The notes below the pieces were generated by a model, which saw only the letters and a list, made by a program, of their open reading frames with translations, was not told where the DNA came from and made no database searches. 28,347 bases of DNA, from the NCBI GenBank assembly GCA_031270875.1, contig JAISXC010000096.1, positions 1 through 28,347 of the forward strand, read 5' to 3'. The translations under genes were made by a program, and so were the position numbers. Positions 7,683 to 15,714 of the stretch are shown in pieces. This stretch comes from Desulfovibrio sp. (GTDB taxonomy: Bacteria; Desulfobacterota; Desulfovibrionia; Desulfovibrionales; Desulfovibrionaceae). Numbering within the stretch: the stretch's first letter is position 1; the number at the start of each line of letters is the position of its first letter.

Positions 7683-9110
7683 ATGCCTGACGTCGTCACG
7701 CGTTTCGCGCCCAGCCCCACGGGGCACCTGCACATAGGCGGCGCACGCACCGCCGTTTTCTGCTGGCTTCTGGCCCGCCATTTCGGCGGCCATTTTTATC
7801 TGCGCATTGAAGACACGGACCCGCTCCGCTCAAAACAGGAATACACCGACGCCATCCTTGCCTCCATGCGATGGCTCGGGCTGGACTGGGACGGGCCGCC
7901 CGTCTTTCAGAGCCGGCGCGCGGATATCTATAACGGCCTTGTGGACAGGCTTCTGGCCTCAGACCGTGCCTACCGGTGCGACTGCACGCCGGAAGAAGTC
8001 GAGGCCATGCGCGAACTCGCGCGCCGGAACGGCGCAAAGCCGCGTTACAACGGCAAATGCCGCGAGCGTGGTCTCGGCCCCGGGCAGGGGCGCTGTGTGC
8101 GGCTCAAGATTCCCCTTACCGGAAAAATTGTCTTTGACGACATGGTCAAGGGCCGCATTGCCGTGGACGCGGGCGAGCTGGACGATATGGTCATACGCCG
8201 CGCCGACGGCATGCCCACCTACAATCTGGCTGTGGTGGCGGACGACAACGACATGGGCGTCACCCACGTTCTCCGGGGGGACGACCATGTTTCCAATACG
8301 CCCAGGCAGATGCTGATTTATCAGGCTCTCGGCCTGCCTGTGCCGCGTTTCGGGCATGTGCCCATGATTCTGGGGCATGACCGCCAGAAGCTCTCCAAAA
8401 GGCACGGCGCGCGATCCGTCATCGAATATCAGCGCGACGGGCTTCTGCCGCAGGCGCTTGTCAGCTATCTGGCGCGGCTGGGCTGGTCCCACGGCAATCA
8501 GGAACTCTTTTCTCCGGAAGAGCTTGTCCGCCATTTTGACGGCGGCAACCTCAATGCGGCGGCGGCGGCCTTTGATCCCGCCAAGCTGGAATGGACCAAC
8601 GCCCGGTTCATGCGTGACATGCCCCTTGACGGGCTGGCCCGTTGCGTCGCGCCTTTTGTACGCGAGGCGGGTTTCGGGGATGTGCCGGAAGAACGTCTTG
8701 CCGGTCTGTGCGTGCTGTTCCGTGAACGCGCCGCGGATCTGCGCTCCCTGGCGCAGAGCTTCCGCCCGTTGCTCGTGCCCGCCGCGGATCTTGCCCTGAA
8801 TGAAAAGGACGCCGCCAGGCATCTGACGGATGAGGGAAAAACCCATCTGCGCGCCCTGGAGGCCGTGTTCCGCTCCTGTGAGCCTTTTGACGCCGCACAT
8901 GTGAATGAGGGTCTTAACCGCTACGTGGCGGACAACTCCCTGAGCTTCAAACAGGTGGCCCCGCCGCTGCGTACCGCGCTCATGGGCTTTATGGGCGGCT
9001 CGCACCTCAACGACATCATGGCCTTCCTGGGCCGGGAGGAGACATTGCGCCGCCTCAGGCGCGCGGCGGGATTCATGCTGCAATCATTCCCGGACGAATT
9101 GCGGGGCTAG
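7683..9110 (+). CDS. gltX: Glutamyl-tRNA synthetase
   Basis: A 475-residue class I aminoacyl-tRNA synthetase that charges tRNA-Glu with glutamate in the cytoplasm. The N-terminal RFAPSPTGHLHIGGARTA contains the HIGH-type motif HIGG (17-20), and the KMSKS-type motif is KLSKR at 236-240. Cys99, Cys101 and Cys126 sit where zinc-binding residues occur in bacterial enzymes. The family YNLAVVADDNDMGVTHVLRGDDH stretch is intact, and the C-terminal anticodon-binding region is full length. AGGAAG lies upstream of the ATG. The length fits a complete gltX rather than the shortened GluQ paralogue. Whether it is discriminating (Glu only) or also charges tRNA-Gln cannot be told here. Its stop overlaps the stop of the convergent fliR by 4 bp. 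Confidence 0.93.
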   Translation: MPDVVTRFAPSPTGHLHIGGARTAVFCWLLARHFGGHFYLRIEDTDPLRSKQEYTDAILASMRWLGLDWDGPPVFQSRRADIYNGLVDRLLASDRAYRCDCTPEEVEAMRELARRNGAKPRYNGKCRERGLGPGQGRCVRLKIPLTGKIVFDDMVKGRIAVDAGELDDMVIRRADGMPTYNLAVVADDNDMGVTHVLRGDDHVSNTPRQMLIYQALGLPVPRFGHVPMILGHDRQKLSKRHGARSVIEYQRDGLLPQALVSYLARLGWSHGNQELFSPEELVRHFDGGNLNAAAAAFDPAKLEWTNARFMRDMPLDGLARCVAPFVREAGFGDVPEERLAGLCVLFRERAADLRSLAQSFRPLLVPAADLALNEKDAARHLTDEGKTHLRALEAVFRSCEPFDAAHVNEGLNRYVADNSLSFKQVAPPLRTALMGFMGGSHLNDIMAFLGREETLRRLRRAAGFMLQSFPDELRG

Positions 9111-9898
9111 TTGTACAAGGGGCTCATGGAACGCAGCAGATTGATAAACAGACCGCCAAGGCCGCCGACAAACTCTCCGATATTGTCCGCCATGATGACG
9201 AGCAGAAGCCCCGCAAAAAAGAAACCCACGCCTATTTTGACGGGAAAGCCGAATTCCATGATGTGAATTTGCGGGGAAGTGCGGGCCACAAGCGCAAGCG
9301 CCACTTCCACCAGGAACAGGGCCACCATGACCGGAGCCGCTATTTTGACGGCCAGCACAAAAATCTGCGCGGCAAGATGCAGTATCTGCCGGAGCAGCGT
9401 CTCGCCGATGAAAAGGCCGCCGGGAGGAATCAGCTTGAAGGACGCGGCGAAGCCTCTGAGCATGTACAGATGGCCGTCCAGGGTCAAGAAGACAAGCAGG
9501 GAAACCATCCAGAGGAAGAATGCCGTGGCCCCCGTCTGGTTGCCGGTGAGGGGGTCGGCAAAGTTGATCATGGTAAAGCCCATCTGAAAGCCCAGCAATT
9601 CGCCTCCCGCTTGTATTCCCATGAACAGAAAATTGACGGCCAGGCCGAGCACAAGCCCCATTACGACTTCCCCAAGGAGCATGAGTCCCATGCCGAAGGG
9701 ATGCAAGGGCATGTCCGCGCCGGAAAAGGCCAGGTGCGGCCACACAGCCAGTGAAAAAACAAGGCTTGTCGCGGCTTTGACAGGAATGGGGATATTTTGC
9801 GTGGAAAAAACCGGCAGCATGAACATGACGATGCTCACGCGCATGATGGTGAGGATGAGGCTCAGGACAAGGGACGGATCATAGCTGTACACATCCAT
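9107..9898 (-). CDS. fliR: Flagellar type III export protein FliR
   Basis: A 263-residue, very hydrophobic inner-membrane protein with about six predicted membrane segments, matching FliR, a component of the flagellar export gate with FliP and FliQ. Recognisable stretches are the N-terminal MRVSIVMFMLPVFSTQNIPIPVK, GELLGFQMGFTMINFADPLTGNQ in the middle, and KIAAPVMVALFLVEVALALVARTSPQ followed by a FPVKIGVG segment. It lies 64 bp downstream of the spermidine-synthase-like gene on the same strand and may be cotranscribed with it. No other flagellar gene (such as flhB, often next to fliR) is in the window, so this copy is isolated or continues a dispersed arrangement. The Shine-Dalgarno sequence is weak. 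Confidence 0.9.
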   Translation of the reverse strand: MDVYSYDPSLVLSLILTIMRVSIVMFMLPVFSTQNIPIPVKAATSLVFSLAVWPHLAFSGADMPLHPFGMGLMLLGEVVMGLVLGLAVNFLFMGIQAGGELLGFQMGFTMINFADPLTGNQTGATAFFLWMVSLLVFLTLDGHLYMLRGFAASFKLIPPGGLFIGETLLRQILHLAAQIFVLAVKIAAPVMVALFLVEVALALVARTSPQIHIMEFGFPVKIGVGFFFAGLLLVIMADNIGEFVGGLGGLFINLLRSMSPLYN

Positions 9899-9962
9899 GC
9901 CCGAAGCTCATGCAAAATGCCTGCCGCCGGGAGATTCTCTTGTCCCCGCGCCCTGTTTCCGC

Positions 9963-11525
9963 TCAGTCCAGCAGTTTCTGCGCGTATCTCTCCACCGGGG
10001 CGAAATCGTCCGACAGAGGCGCAACGGCGGCTGCCGGCCGGGTTATCCGCGTACGCAGCAAACGCCGGACAGTGTCGGGCAGGGCGCCATAGGAACCCGA
10101 AAAAAGCACCGCCAGGTCAGGCCGCTTTTCGGGCAGGGCCAGAATCAGCAAATTCTGCACTTCATCAGGCCGGCTTTGCGGGTCAACCGCGAAAACGTGA
10201 ATTTCGGCGAAAGCCTCCTTCAGGTTGGCGTGAACGGCCTGAAAAAGAGCTCCCCGTTCTCCGCTGAAGGCCGAAATGACGTTCATCATGACCGCTCCCC
10301 GCGGGGCTGTGGCCCGCCGCAGGGCCAGCGCGGCTTCTCCGGTTCCCATCTGAAAAGGCACGCTGTACCAGGAATTGAACACGTCCACGAAAATGACGTC
10401 CCAGACGGCCGCGCTTCTGTTGAGAAAGCGGCGCGCGTCCTCGTGATGAATGCGCAGGTCGGGGCTGTCGGGCAAGGAAAAGTACTCGCGCGTGATCCTT
10501 GTCATGCCCGGATCCAGCTCCACCACATCAACCTCAAGTCCCTCGGGCGCGTTTGCCTTGGCCAGCAGCCAGCGAGGGATGGAATAGCCGCCGCCGCCAA
10601 GCACCAGCACGCGCCGGAAGCCGGGGGAGAGCGGCCCGGCGAGGGCGATGTAGCGGGTGTACTCGCAGTACAGTTCCTCAGGGTCGTCCAGATACATGGC
10701 TGACTGTATTTTCCCCGGATCCGTCTGGATGAGGCGCACCCGGCGGTCACCGGGCGCGATGCCCTCATACACGCGAATGTGGTTGTAGGGAGTTTCAACG
10801 GTGGGCAGGAGGCCCTGCCTGATCCGCCAGCCCGTATAGGACGCGTTGGCAAAGGCGCCGCCCAGCGCCAGCGCGGCAAGGCACAGGGCGGGCGGATTTT
10901 TTCCCCTGCGGGCAAGGAGCGAGAGAAGGGCGCCGGCCGCCGCCACGGCCAGGAGGATTTGCGTGCAACTGAAAAAGGAAATCAGCACAAAACCGCCCAG
11001 AAACGTCCCGACAATGCTGCCGGCGGTGGAGAGCGCGTACAGGCGCCCCACGGTGCCGCCGGAGGAAGTGATGTCCTTGAGGCGCAGGCGCACGATATAG
11101 GGCGTGACCATGCCGAACAGGGTGGCGGGAAGGGCAAAATATACCACGGCGCCGGCAACGGCTCCCACATAGACATTGGGGCAGGCTTCCATCATTTGCG
11201 CGCCGAACAGCCGGTGCGCGACGGGGATGAGGCCAGCCCCGGCGCCCGCTCCCAGCAGAATCAGGGCCAGAACGCCGGAGGAGAGTTTTTTGTCGGCCAT
11301 CCGCCCGCCCAACATGGCCCCCAGGGCCAGAAAAGCCAGCATAACGCCGATAAGGCTTGTCCACACAATGACGGATGTGCCCACATGCGGCGCCATAATT
11401 CGCGCGCCCACCATCTCCAGCACCATAATGACGGCCCCCGCGGCGAAGGCCACAAATTCCGGCAGGGGAAGATGCGCCTTGTCTCGCTTTTGGACCTGCG
11501 CTTTACGTTCATTGCGGTTTCGCAT
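9963..11525 (-). CDS. Membrane-fused spermidine-synthase-like protein
   Basis: A 520-residue protein with two parts. Residues of about 20-230 hold roughly six to seven hydrophobic segments (integral inner membrane). Residues of about 240-515 form a Rossmann-type aminopropyltransferase-like domain with VLVLGGGGYSIPR (306-318), the acidic DVVELDPG at 333-340, HEDARRFLN at 361-369 and DVIFVDVF at 376-383. This architecture is usually annotated as a fused MFS/spermidine synthase. True polyamine activity is not assured, since many such fusions are uncharacterised; a YSVP motif follows where spermidine synthases have substrate-contact residues. It faces the phosphate acyltransferase gene across a 137-bp divergent gap and precedes fliR. 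Confidence 0.8.
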   Translation of the reverse strand: MRNRNERKAQVQKRDKAHLPLPEFVAFAAGAVIMVLEMVGARIMAPHVGTSVIVWTSLIGVMLAFLALGAMLGGRMADKKLSSGVLALILLGAGAGAGLIPVAHRLFGAQMMEACPNVYVGAVAGAVVYFALPATLFGMVTPYIVRLRLKDITSSGGTVGRLYALSTAGSIVGTFLGGFVLISFFSCTQILLAVAAAGALLSLLARRGKNPPALCLAALALGGAFANASYTGWRIRQGLLPTVETPYNHIRVYEGIAPGDRRVRLIQTDPGKIQSAMYLDDPEELYCEYTRYIALAGPLSPGFRRVLVLGGGGYSIPRWLLAKANAPEGLEVDVVELDPGMTRITREYFSLPDSPDLRIHHEDARRFLNRSAAVWDVIFVDVFNSWYSVPFQMGTGEAALALRRATAPRGAVMMNVISAFSGERGALFQAVHANLKEAFAEIHVFAVDPQSRPDEVQNLLILALPEKRPDLAVLFSGSYGALPDTVRRLLRTRITRPAAAVAPLSDDFAPVERYAQKLLD

Positions 11526-11662
11526 TTTTCACCCCCAGTCCGGAAAATACCCGCGCCGCGCCGCAAGTCAAGAGGCAGCCGCGCGTCCTGATGCCGTGTG
11601 GACTGCCGTTCCGCCGGGATGTGGCCTGTTGAAATAATATGACAGGCGGGGTATGGTGCGCC

Positions 11663-12568
11663 ATGATATACAAGAATTTCGATGAACTGTTGGTCCAGGC
11701 GGCGGCGCGCGCGCGCGGCGGGCGAACCCTGGCCGTCGTCAGGCCGGAAGACGGCAATACGCTTGAGGCCGTGGTGGAGGCCAGAAACAAGGGCGGCCTG
11801 GATTCCATACTGGTGGGCGACAGGAGCAGTATCTCCTCCCTGCTGGCCGGGCTTGGGCAAGACCCCGAGGAGTTTGCCATCGTGCCCGCGGATTCGGATG
11901 AGGACGCGGTGTGCTCCGCGGCCGATCTCATTGCGGAGGGCAAGGCCCACATGATCATGAAGGGCCTTGTCGATACCTCCGTTCTTATGAAAACCCTGTT
12001 TCGGGAGCGCTGCAACTTCAGGACGGGCAAGCTCGTCTCGCACATGTGCTTTGTGCAGATTCCCGGTTATCACAAGCTGCTGGTCCTTACGGACATCGCG
12101 CTCAACATCGCTCCCGGCCTGGAGCAGAAACGCGCCATTCTTGAAAACGCCGTGGCCGTCATGCTGCGCATGGGCTTTGACGAGCCCATGGTGGCCGTGC
12201 TGGCCGCGAACGAGCATGTGAGCGAAAAAATGCCGGAAACAGGCGACGCCGCGGCTCTCAAGGCCATGAATCGGGAAGGCGTCATCAGGAACTGCGTGGT
12301 GGAAGGGCCGCTTTCGTACGATCTGGCCATCAGTTCCCAGGTGGCGGCCGTCAAGAAGTGTCTCAACCCCGTGTCGGGCAACGTGGATCTCATGCTCATG
12401 CCCAGCATCGCGGCGGGCAACATTCTGCTCAAGGCTTTGGTGTATTCCGCCGGAGCGCGCCGCGCGGGAATCGTCGTGGGCGGGAGCGTGCCCATGGTGC
12501 TGCCCTCGCGCGCCGCCATTGCCGGCGACAAGTACCTGCCCATGCTGCTGGCCGCCGCCGCCAGCTGA
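11663..12568 (+). CDS. Phosphate acetyl/butyryltransferase family enzyme
   Basis: A 301-residue protein of the PTA/PTB family, which exchanges CoA for phosphate on an acyl group. The start at ATG 11663 is preferred over 11639 because MIYKNFDELL aligns with the usual beginning of phosphate butyryltransferases. Family stretches include LVGDRSSI, the GKAHMIMKGLVDTSVLMKTL segment, SHMCFVQIPGYHKLLVLTD and the C-terminal GGSVPMVLPSRAA. The length fits Ptb or the short, Pta-like catalytic domain without regulatory regions. The usual partner, an acetate or butyrate kinase, is not next to it. The next genes downstream form a TRAP transporter that has its own promoter, so a shared pathway is possible but not shown. 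The acyl substrate is unknown. Confidence 0.85.
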   Translation: MIYKNFDELLVQAAARARGGRTLAVVRPEDGNTLEAVVEARNKGGLDSILVGDRSSISSLLAGLGQDPEEFAIVPADSDEDAVCSAADLIAEGKAHMIMKGLVDTSVLMKTLFRERCNFRTGKLVSHMCFVQIPGYHKLLVLTDIALNIAPGLEQKRAILENAVAVMLRMGFDEPMVAVLAANEHVSEKMPETGDAAALKAMNREGVIRNCVVEGPLSYDLAISSQVAAVKKCLNPVSGNVDLMLMPSIAAGNILLKALVYSAGARRAGIVVGGSVPMVLPSRAAIAGDKYLPMLLAAAAS

Positions 12569-12611
12569 GAATATCCGGCAAAAGAACGATTACGGTTGAG
12601 GAAACGAAGGA

Positions 12612-12640
12612 TAGACAAAACTTCGCAAAAGGGGTATAAT
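12612..12640 (+). promoter_or_regulatory. Sigma70-type promoter for the TRAP operon
   Basis: TAGACA (12612-12617, five of six consensus bases) is followed after exactly 17 bp by a perfect TATAAT (12635-12640). Transcription would start near 12647, giving a leader of about 73 nt before dctP. It is one of the best-formed promoters in the window and separates the TRAP genes from the acyltransferase. Confidence 0.7.
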
Positions 12641-12719
12641 GAAATAGTCCAAATATAACGGGGGCAGTGCTGCGGCCGGGATGTCTTTCTCTACAACCGT
12701 TTTATCCGGGAGGTCGTTT

Positions 12720-13709
12720 ATGCGCATATTTCTTTCTTTGCTCCTTCTGTGCATTGGAACAGCTTTGTCCGGATCCGCCGCGCTGGCGGCGCCCATCATT
12801 CTGAAATTCCAACACCCGCATACGGCGCAGGAGCCATACCATCAGGCCTATCTGGAATGGGCCAAAGCGGTAAAGGAACGCACCAAAGGCGCTGTGGAAA
12901 TTCAGGTATTCCACAGTGCCCAGATAGGCGTGGAGGAGGACATCATTGAGCAGATGCGCCTCGGCGCGCCCGTGGGGCAGAGCACGGATGCGGCCCGCAT
13001 GGGCAACTACGTCAAGGACTTCTCCGCCATGAACCTGCCGTATTTCATTGATTCGCTGGAGGAGCTTGAAAAGCTGGGCAAGCTGGACTCCGTCAAAAAA
13101 CTGGTCAAGCGGCTGGAGGACGAATGCGGCATCCACATTTTTTCCCTTTTCTATGTCCAGGGATTCCGGCACATGTTCACCAACATCCCGGTCCGCAAGC
13201 CCGCGGATCTGAAGGGGCAGCGCATCCGTTCCGCGCCCGCGCCCGCCTGGCAGGCCATGGTCAGCTCCCTGGGGGCCACGCCGGTGACCATCCCCTATGT
13301 CGAAATTTATTCCGCCATCCAGGCCAAGGCTGTTGACGGGACGGAAATCGGCTATACCGGGGGCTATGCCGCCAATCTCTTTGAAGTCGTCAAATATGTC
13401 AACGAGACCAGGCACTATCTGCTCATGAACATGCCCATCGCCAGCGCGCAGTGGTTCCGCGCCCTGCCGCCCGAATATCAGAAGATACTGGACGAAGAGG
13501 CTGAAAAGGCCGGAAGACGGGTTTCGTACGACACCATCAACAAGTACGAGGCGGAAGCCAAGCGGGGCATGATCGAGAAAGGCACCAAAATCGTCGAAGC
13601 CAAGGACATTGACCTCGACGCGTTCCGCGCGGCCGGCAAGGCGGCGTATGAAAAGATGGGCGTGCTGGGCTTCCGCGACGCGGTATGGAAGGAATTGGGC
13701 AAGAAGTAA
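12720..13709 (+). CDS. dctP: TRAP transporter substrate-binding protein (DctP family)
   Basis: A 329-residue periplasmic solute-binding protein of a TRAP transporter. Start ATG 12720 has GGGAGG six bases upstream and opens a Sec signal peptide with likely cleavage after GSAALA; an upstream in-frame ATG at 12681 would bury the signal. Family features are LKFQHPHTAQEPYHQAYLEWAKAVKERTKG at the mature N terminus, and LKGQRIRSAPAPAWQAMVSSLGATPV, where the arginine of RIRS corresponds to the residue that pairs with the substrate carboxylate in DctP proteins. The ligand is therefore probably a carboxylate, identity unknown. It is first in a dctP-dctQ-dctM operon driven by the promoter at 12612; a GC-rich hairpin follows it. 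Confidence 0.92.
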   Translation: MRIFLSLLLLCIGTALSGSAALAAPIILKFQHPHTAQEPYHQAYLEWAKAVKERTKGAVEIQVFHSAQIGVEEDIIEQMRLGAPVGQSTDAARMGNYVKDFSAMNLPYFIDSLEELEKLGKLDSVKKLVKRLEDECGIHIFSLFYVQGFRHMFTNIPVRKPADLKGQRIRSAPAPAWQAMVSSLGATPVTIPYVEIYSAIQAKAVDGTEIGYTGGYAANLFEVVKYVNETRHYLLMNMPIASAQWFRALPPEYQKILDEEAEKAGRRVSYDTINKYEAEAKRGMIEKGTKIVEAKDIDLDAFRAAGKAAYEKMGVLGFRDAVWKELGKK

Positions 13710-13735
13710 CAGCTCGTCAAACAGCGGATGCAGGA

Positions 13736-13759
13736 GGAGGCGGACGTTGCGCCGCCTCC
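13736..13759 (+). other. GC-rich hairpin between dctP and dctQ
   Basis: GGAGGCGG (13736-13743) and CCGCCTCC (13752-13759) are perfect complements around an 8-nt loop. It lacks a T-run, so it is better explained as an mRNA-stabilising or partial-readthrough hairpin that would favour binding-protein over permease expression. Confidence 0.5.
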
Positions 13760-13814
13760 CTGTCATCGCTTGCGGAGCGCCTGAAAGATAACCCGCCCCA
13801 GAGTAGGGTCTTGC

Positions 13815-14363
13815 ATGAAAAAACTCTACGCGTATTTCTGCAAGATTGAGCTGTCCATAGCCATGTTCGCCCTGTGCGTCTCGACTCTTCTGATTTTTTT
13901 TTCCGCTGTCGCCCGCTCTGTCGGCAACCCCGTGAACGCGGCGCTGGAAATATCCCTTTTCATTTTCGCCTGGTGCATCTTTCTCAGCGCCGATGTGGCC
14001 CTGCGCGACGACCGCATGATGAGTATGGACATATTCATCAATCTTATGCCGAAAAAAATCCAGACGTACTGCATGATCGTCAGCTACTGCATCATCTTCG
14101 TTTTTCTCTGCGTTCTGATCGGCTTCGGCTTTTATCTGTCCTGGAAGACGCGCATCCGCTCCTTTCCGGGCATTCAGGGCCTGAGCTACACCTGGATCAC
14201 TCTGAGTCTTCCCGTGGCCTCATCGTTCATGATGGTCACCTGCGTCCTCAAGATACGCGAATTCATCCGGCGTCTCGGCTTCCCGGAGCCCCGGGACGGC
14301 GAGCCCGGGGAGAAGGCCGCGTCCGCCATGCAGGCGTCTGAATCCTTAAACCGGGCGGGGTGA
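13815..14363 (+). CDS. dctQ: TRAP transporter small permease (DctQ)
   Basis: A 182-residue inner-membrane protein with four predicted membrane segments (near residues 12-32, 42-62, 88-110 and 128-148), the usual layout of DctQ subunits. The LEISLFIFAWCIFLSADVALRDDRMM stretch is typical: a tryptophan-containing helix followed by a charged loop. It forms the permease with DctM and accepts substrate from DctP. The C-terminal 30 residues are charged and poorly conserved in appearance. The gene is 105 bp after dctP and 3 bp before dctM, so dctQ and dctM are certainly cotranslated from one message. The ribosome site is weak, consistent with lower permease than binding-protein output. Confidence 0.9.
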   Translation: MKKLYAYFCKIELSIAMFALCVSTLLIFFSAVARSVGNPVNAALEISLFIFAWCIFLSADVALRDDRMMSMDIFINLMPKKIQTYCMIVSYCIIFVFLCVLIGFGFYLSWKTRIRSFPGIQGLSYTWITLSLPVASSFMMVTCVLKIREFIRRLGFPEPRDGEPGEKAASAMQASESLNRAG

Positions 14364-14366
14364 GCC

Positions 14367-15644
14367 ATGCTGTGGGTTCTGCTGGTTTTTCTGCTCCTCG
14401 CGGCTATCGGCATGCCGATAGCCTTCGCCCTCGGCATTTCCGGCTGCGTGTTCTTTCTGGTCCATACGGAAATGCCCTTCATCACGGCCATCCAGCTGCC
14501 GATCACCCAGACGCAGAATTTCGCCCTTTTGGCGGTACCCCTGTTCATCTTCGCCGGCAACCTGATGAACGCCTGCGGCATAACCGAGCGTCTCATCCGG
14601 CTGTCCCTGGTGCTGACCGGCCACATGACCGGCGGTCTGGCCCAGGTTTCCGTGGCCATGGCCACGCTCATGGGCGGGGTTTCCGGCTCCTCCACCGCCG
14701 ACGCCGCCATGCAGGTGCGCGTCCTCGGCCCGGACATGCTGAAAAACGGTTATGAAAAAGGCTACATAGCCTCGGTCATCGGCTTTACCTCCATCATCAC
14801 TTCCACCATGCCTCCTGGCATAGGCATGATCCTTTACGGCACCACCGGCCAGGTGTCCATAGGCCGGCTTTTCGCCGCCGGTTTCACCTGCGCGCTGATT
14901 CAGATGGCCGTCTTCATGCTGGCGGTGTATCTGACCTCCAGGCATTTCGGCTACAAACCCGTGCGCAGCGGCCGCGCTCCTCTCGCGGAAATCGGACGGG
15001 CCTCCCTGCGGGCCATCTGGGCCATAGCCTTTCCGGTTCTCCTGCTGTTCGGCATCCGTGCCGGGATATTCACCCCGTCGGAAGTGGGCGCCTTCGCCTG
15101 CATTTACGGACTCTTTGTCGGGCTGGTCTGCCACCGGGAACTGACCTGGCAAAAATTGCGCGTCGCTTTGCAGCACACCATCGGGGACTTGGGCGGCATC
15201 ATGTTCCTCATCGCCATGACCGGCATCTTCGGCTACGGCATCGCCTACGAGCAGGTGCCCCAGGCCATCACCGGCTTCGCCACCAGCATCACCACCAGCC
15301 CCTGGCTGGTTGCCTATATCATTGTGGGCTGCCTGCTGGTGGCCGGCATGTTCATTGACGGCTCCCCCTGTGTGCTGCTCTTCACCCCGATTTTCCTGCC
15401 GCTGGCCAAAAGCGTCGGCCTGGACCCGGTCGTGTTCGGACTGATTCTGTGCACCACCACCACCGCGGGCATTCTGACGCCGCCCGTCGGGGTGGTGATG
15501 TTCCTCATGTGCAGCGTTCTTGAATGTTCCGTCGTGGACTATCTGAAAAGGGCCTGGCCCTTTTTCGCCGCTCTTTTCGTCATTCTCAGCATCTTCATCT
15601 TTTTCCCGAAACTGATTTTGTTTGTGCCGAACCTCTTGTTCTGA
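14367..15644 (+). CDS. dctM: TRAP transporter large permease (DctM)
   Basis: A 425-residue inner-membrane protein with around 12 hydrophobic segments, the ion-coupled transport subunit of the TRAP system. Family landmarks are the N-terminal LLLAAIGMPIAFALGISG, the LLAVPLFIFAGNLMNACGITERLI segment, GGVSGSSTADAAM (a conserved glycine/serine loop), the TSTMPPGIGMILYG repeat-like motif, and in the second half MFIDGSPCVLLFTPIFLPLAKSVGLDPVVFG followed by TPPVGVVMF. These are typical of a complete, functional DctM. It is the last transporter gene in the operon; 70 bp separate it from the aldo-keto-reductase-like gene on the same strand, which may belong to the same message. Confidence 0.93.
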   Translation: MLWVLLVFLLLAAIGMPIAFALGISGCVFFLVHTEMPFITAIQLPITQTQNFALLAVPLFIFAGNLMNACGITERLIRLSLVLTGHMTGGLAQVSVAMATLMGGVSGSSTADAAMQVRVLGPDMLKNGYEKGYIASVIGFTSIITSTMPPGIGMILYGTTGQVSIGRLFAAGFTCALIQMAVFMLAVYLTSRHFGYKPVRSGRAPLAEIGRASLRAIWAIAFPVLLLFGIRAGIFTPSEVGAFACIYGLFVGLVCHRELTWQKLRVALQHTIGDLGGIMFLIAMTGIFGYGIAYEQVPQAITGFATSITTSPWLVAYIIVGCLLVAGMFIDGSPCVLLFTPIFLPLAKSVGLDPVVFGLILCTTTTAGILTPPVGVVMFLMCSVLECSVVDYLKRAWPFFAALFVILSIFIFFPKLILFVPNLLF

Positions 15645-15714
15645 CCATCGGTCAAGGGCGGAGCATGTCGACTTTTGGCCGGCAGTCTCTACATATACCA
15701 TAGGAGAGCAAAAA

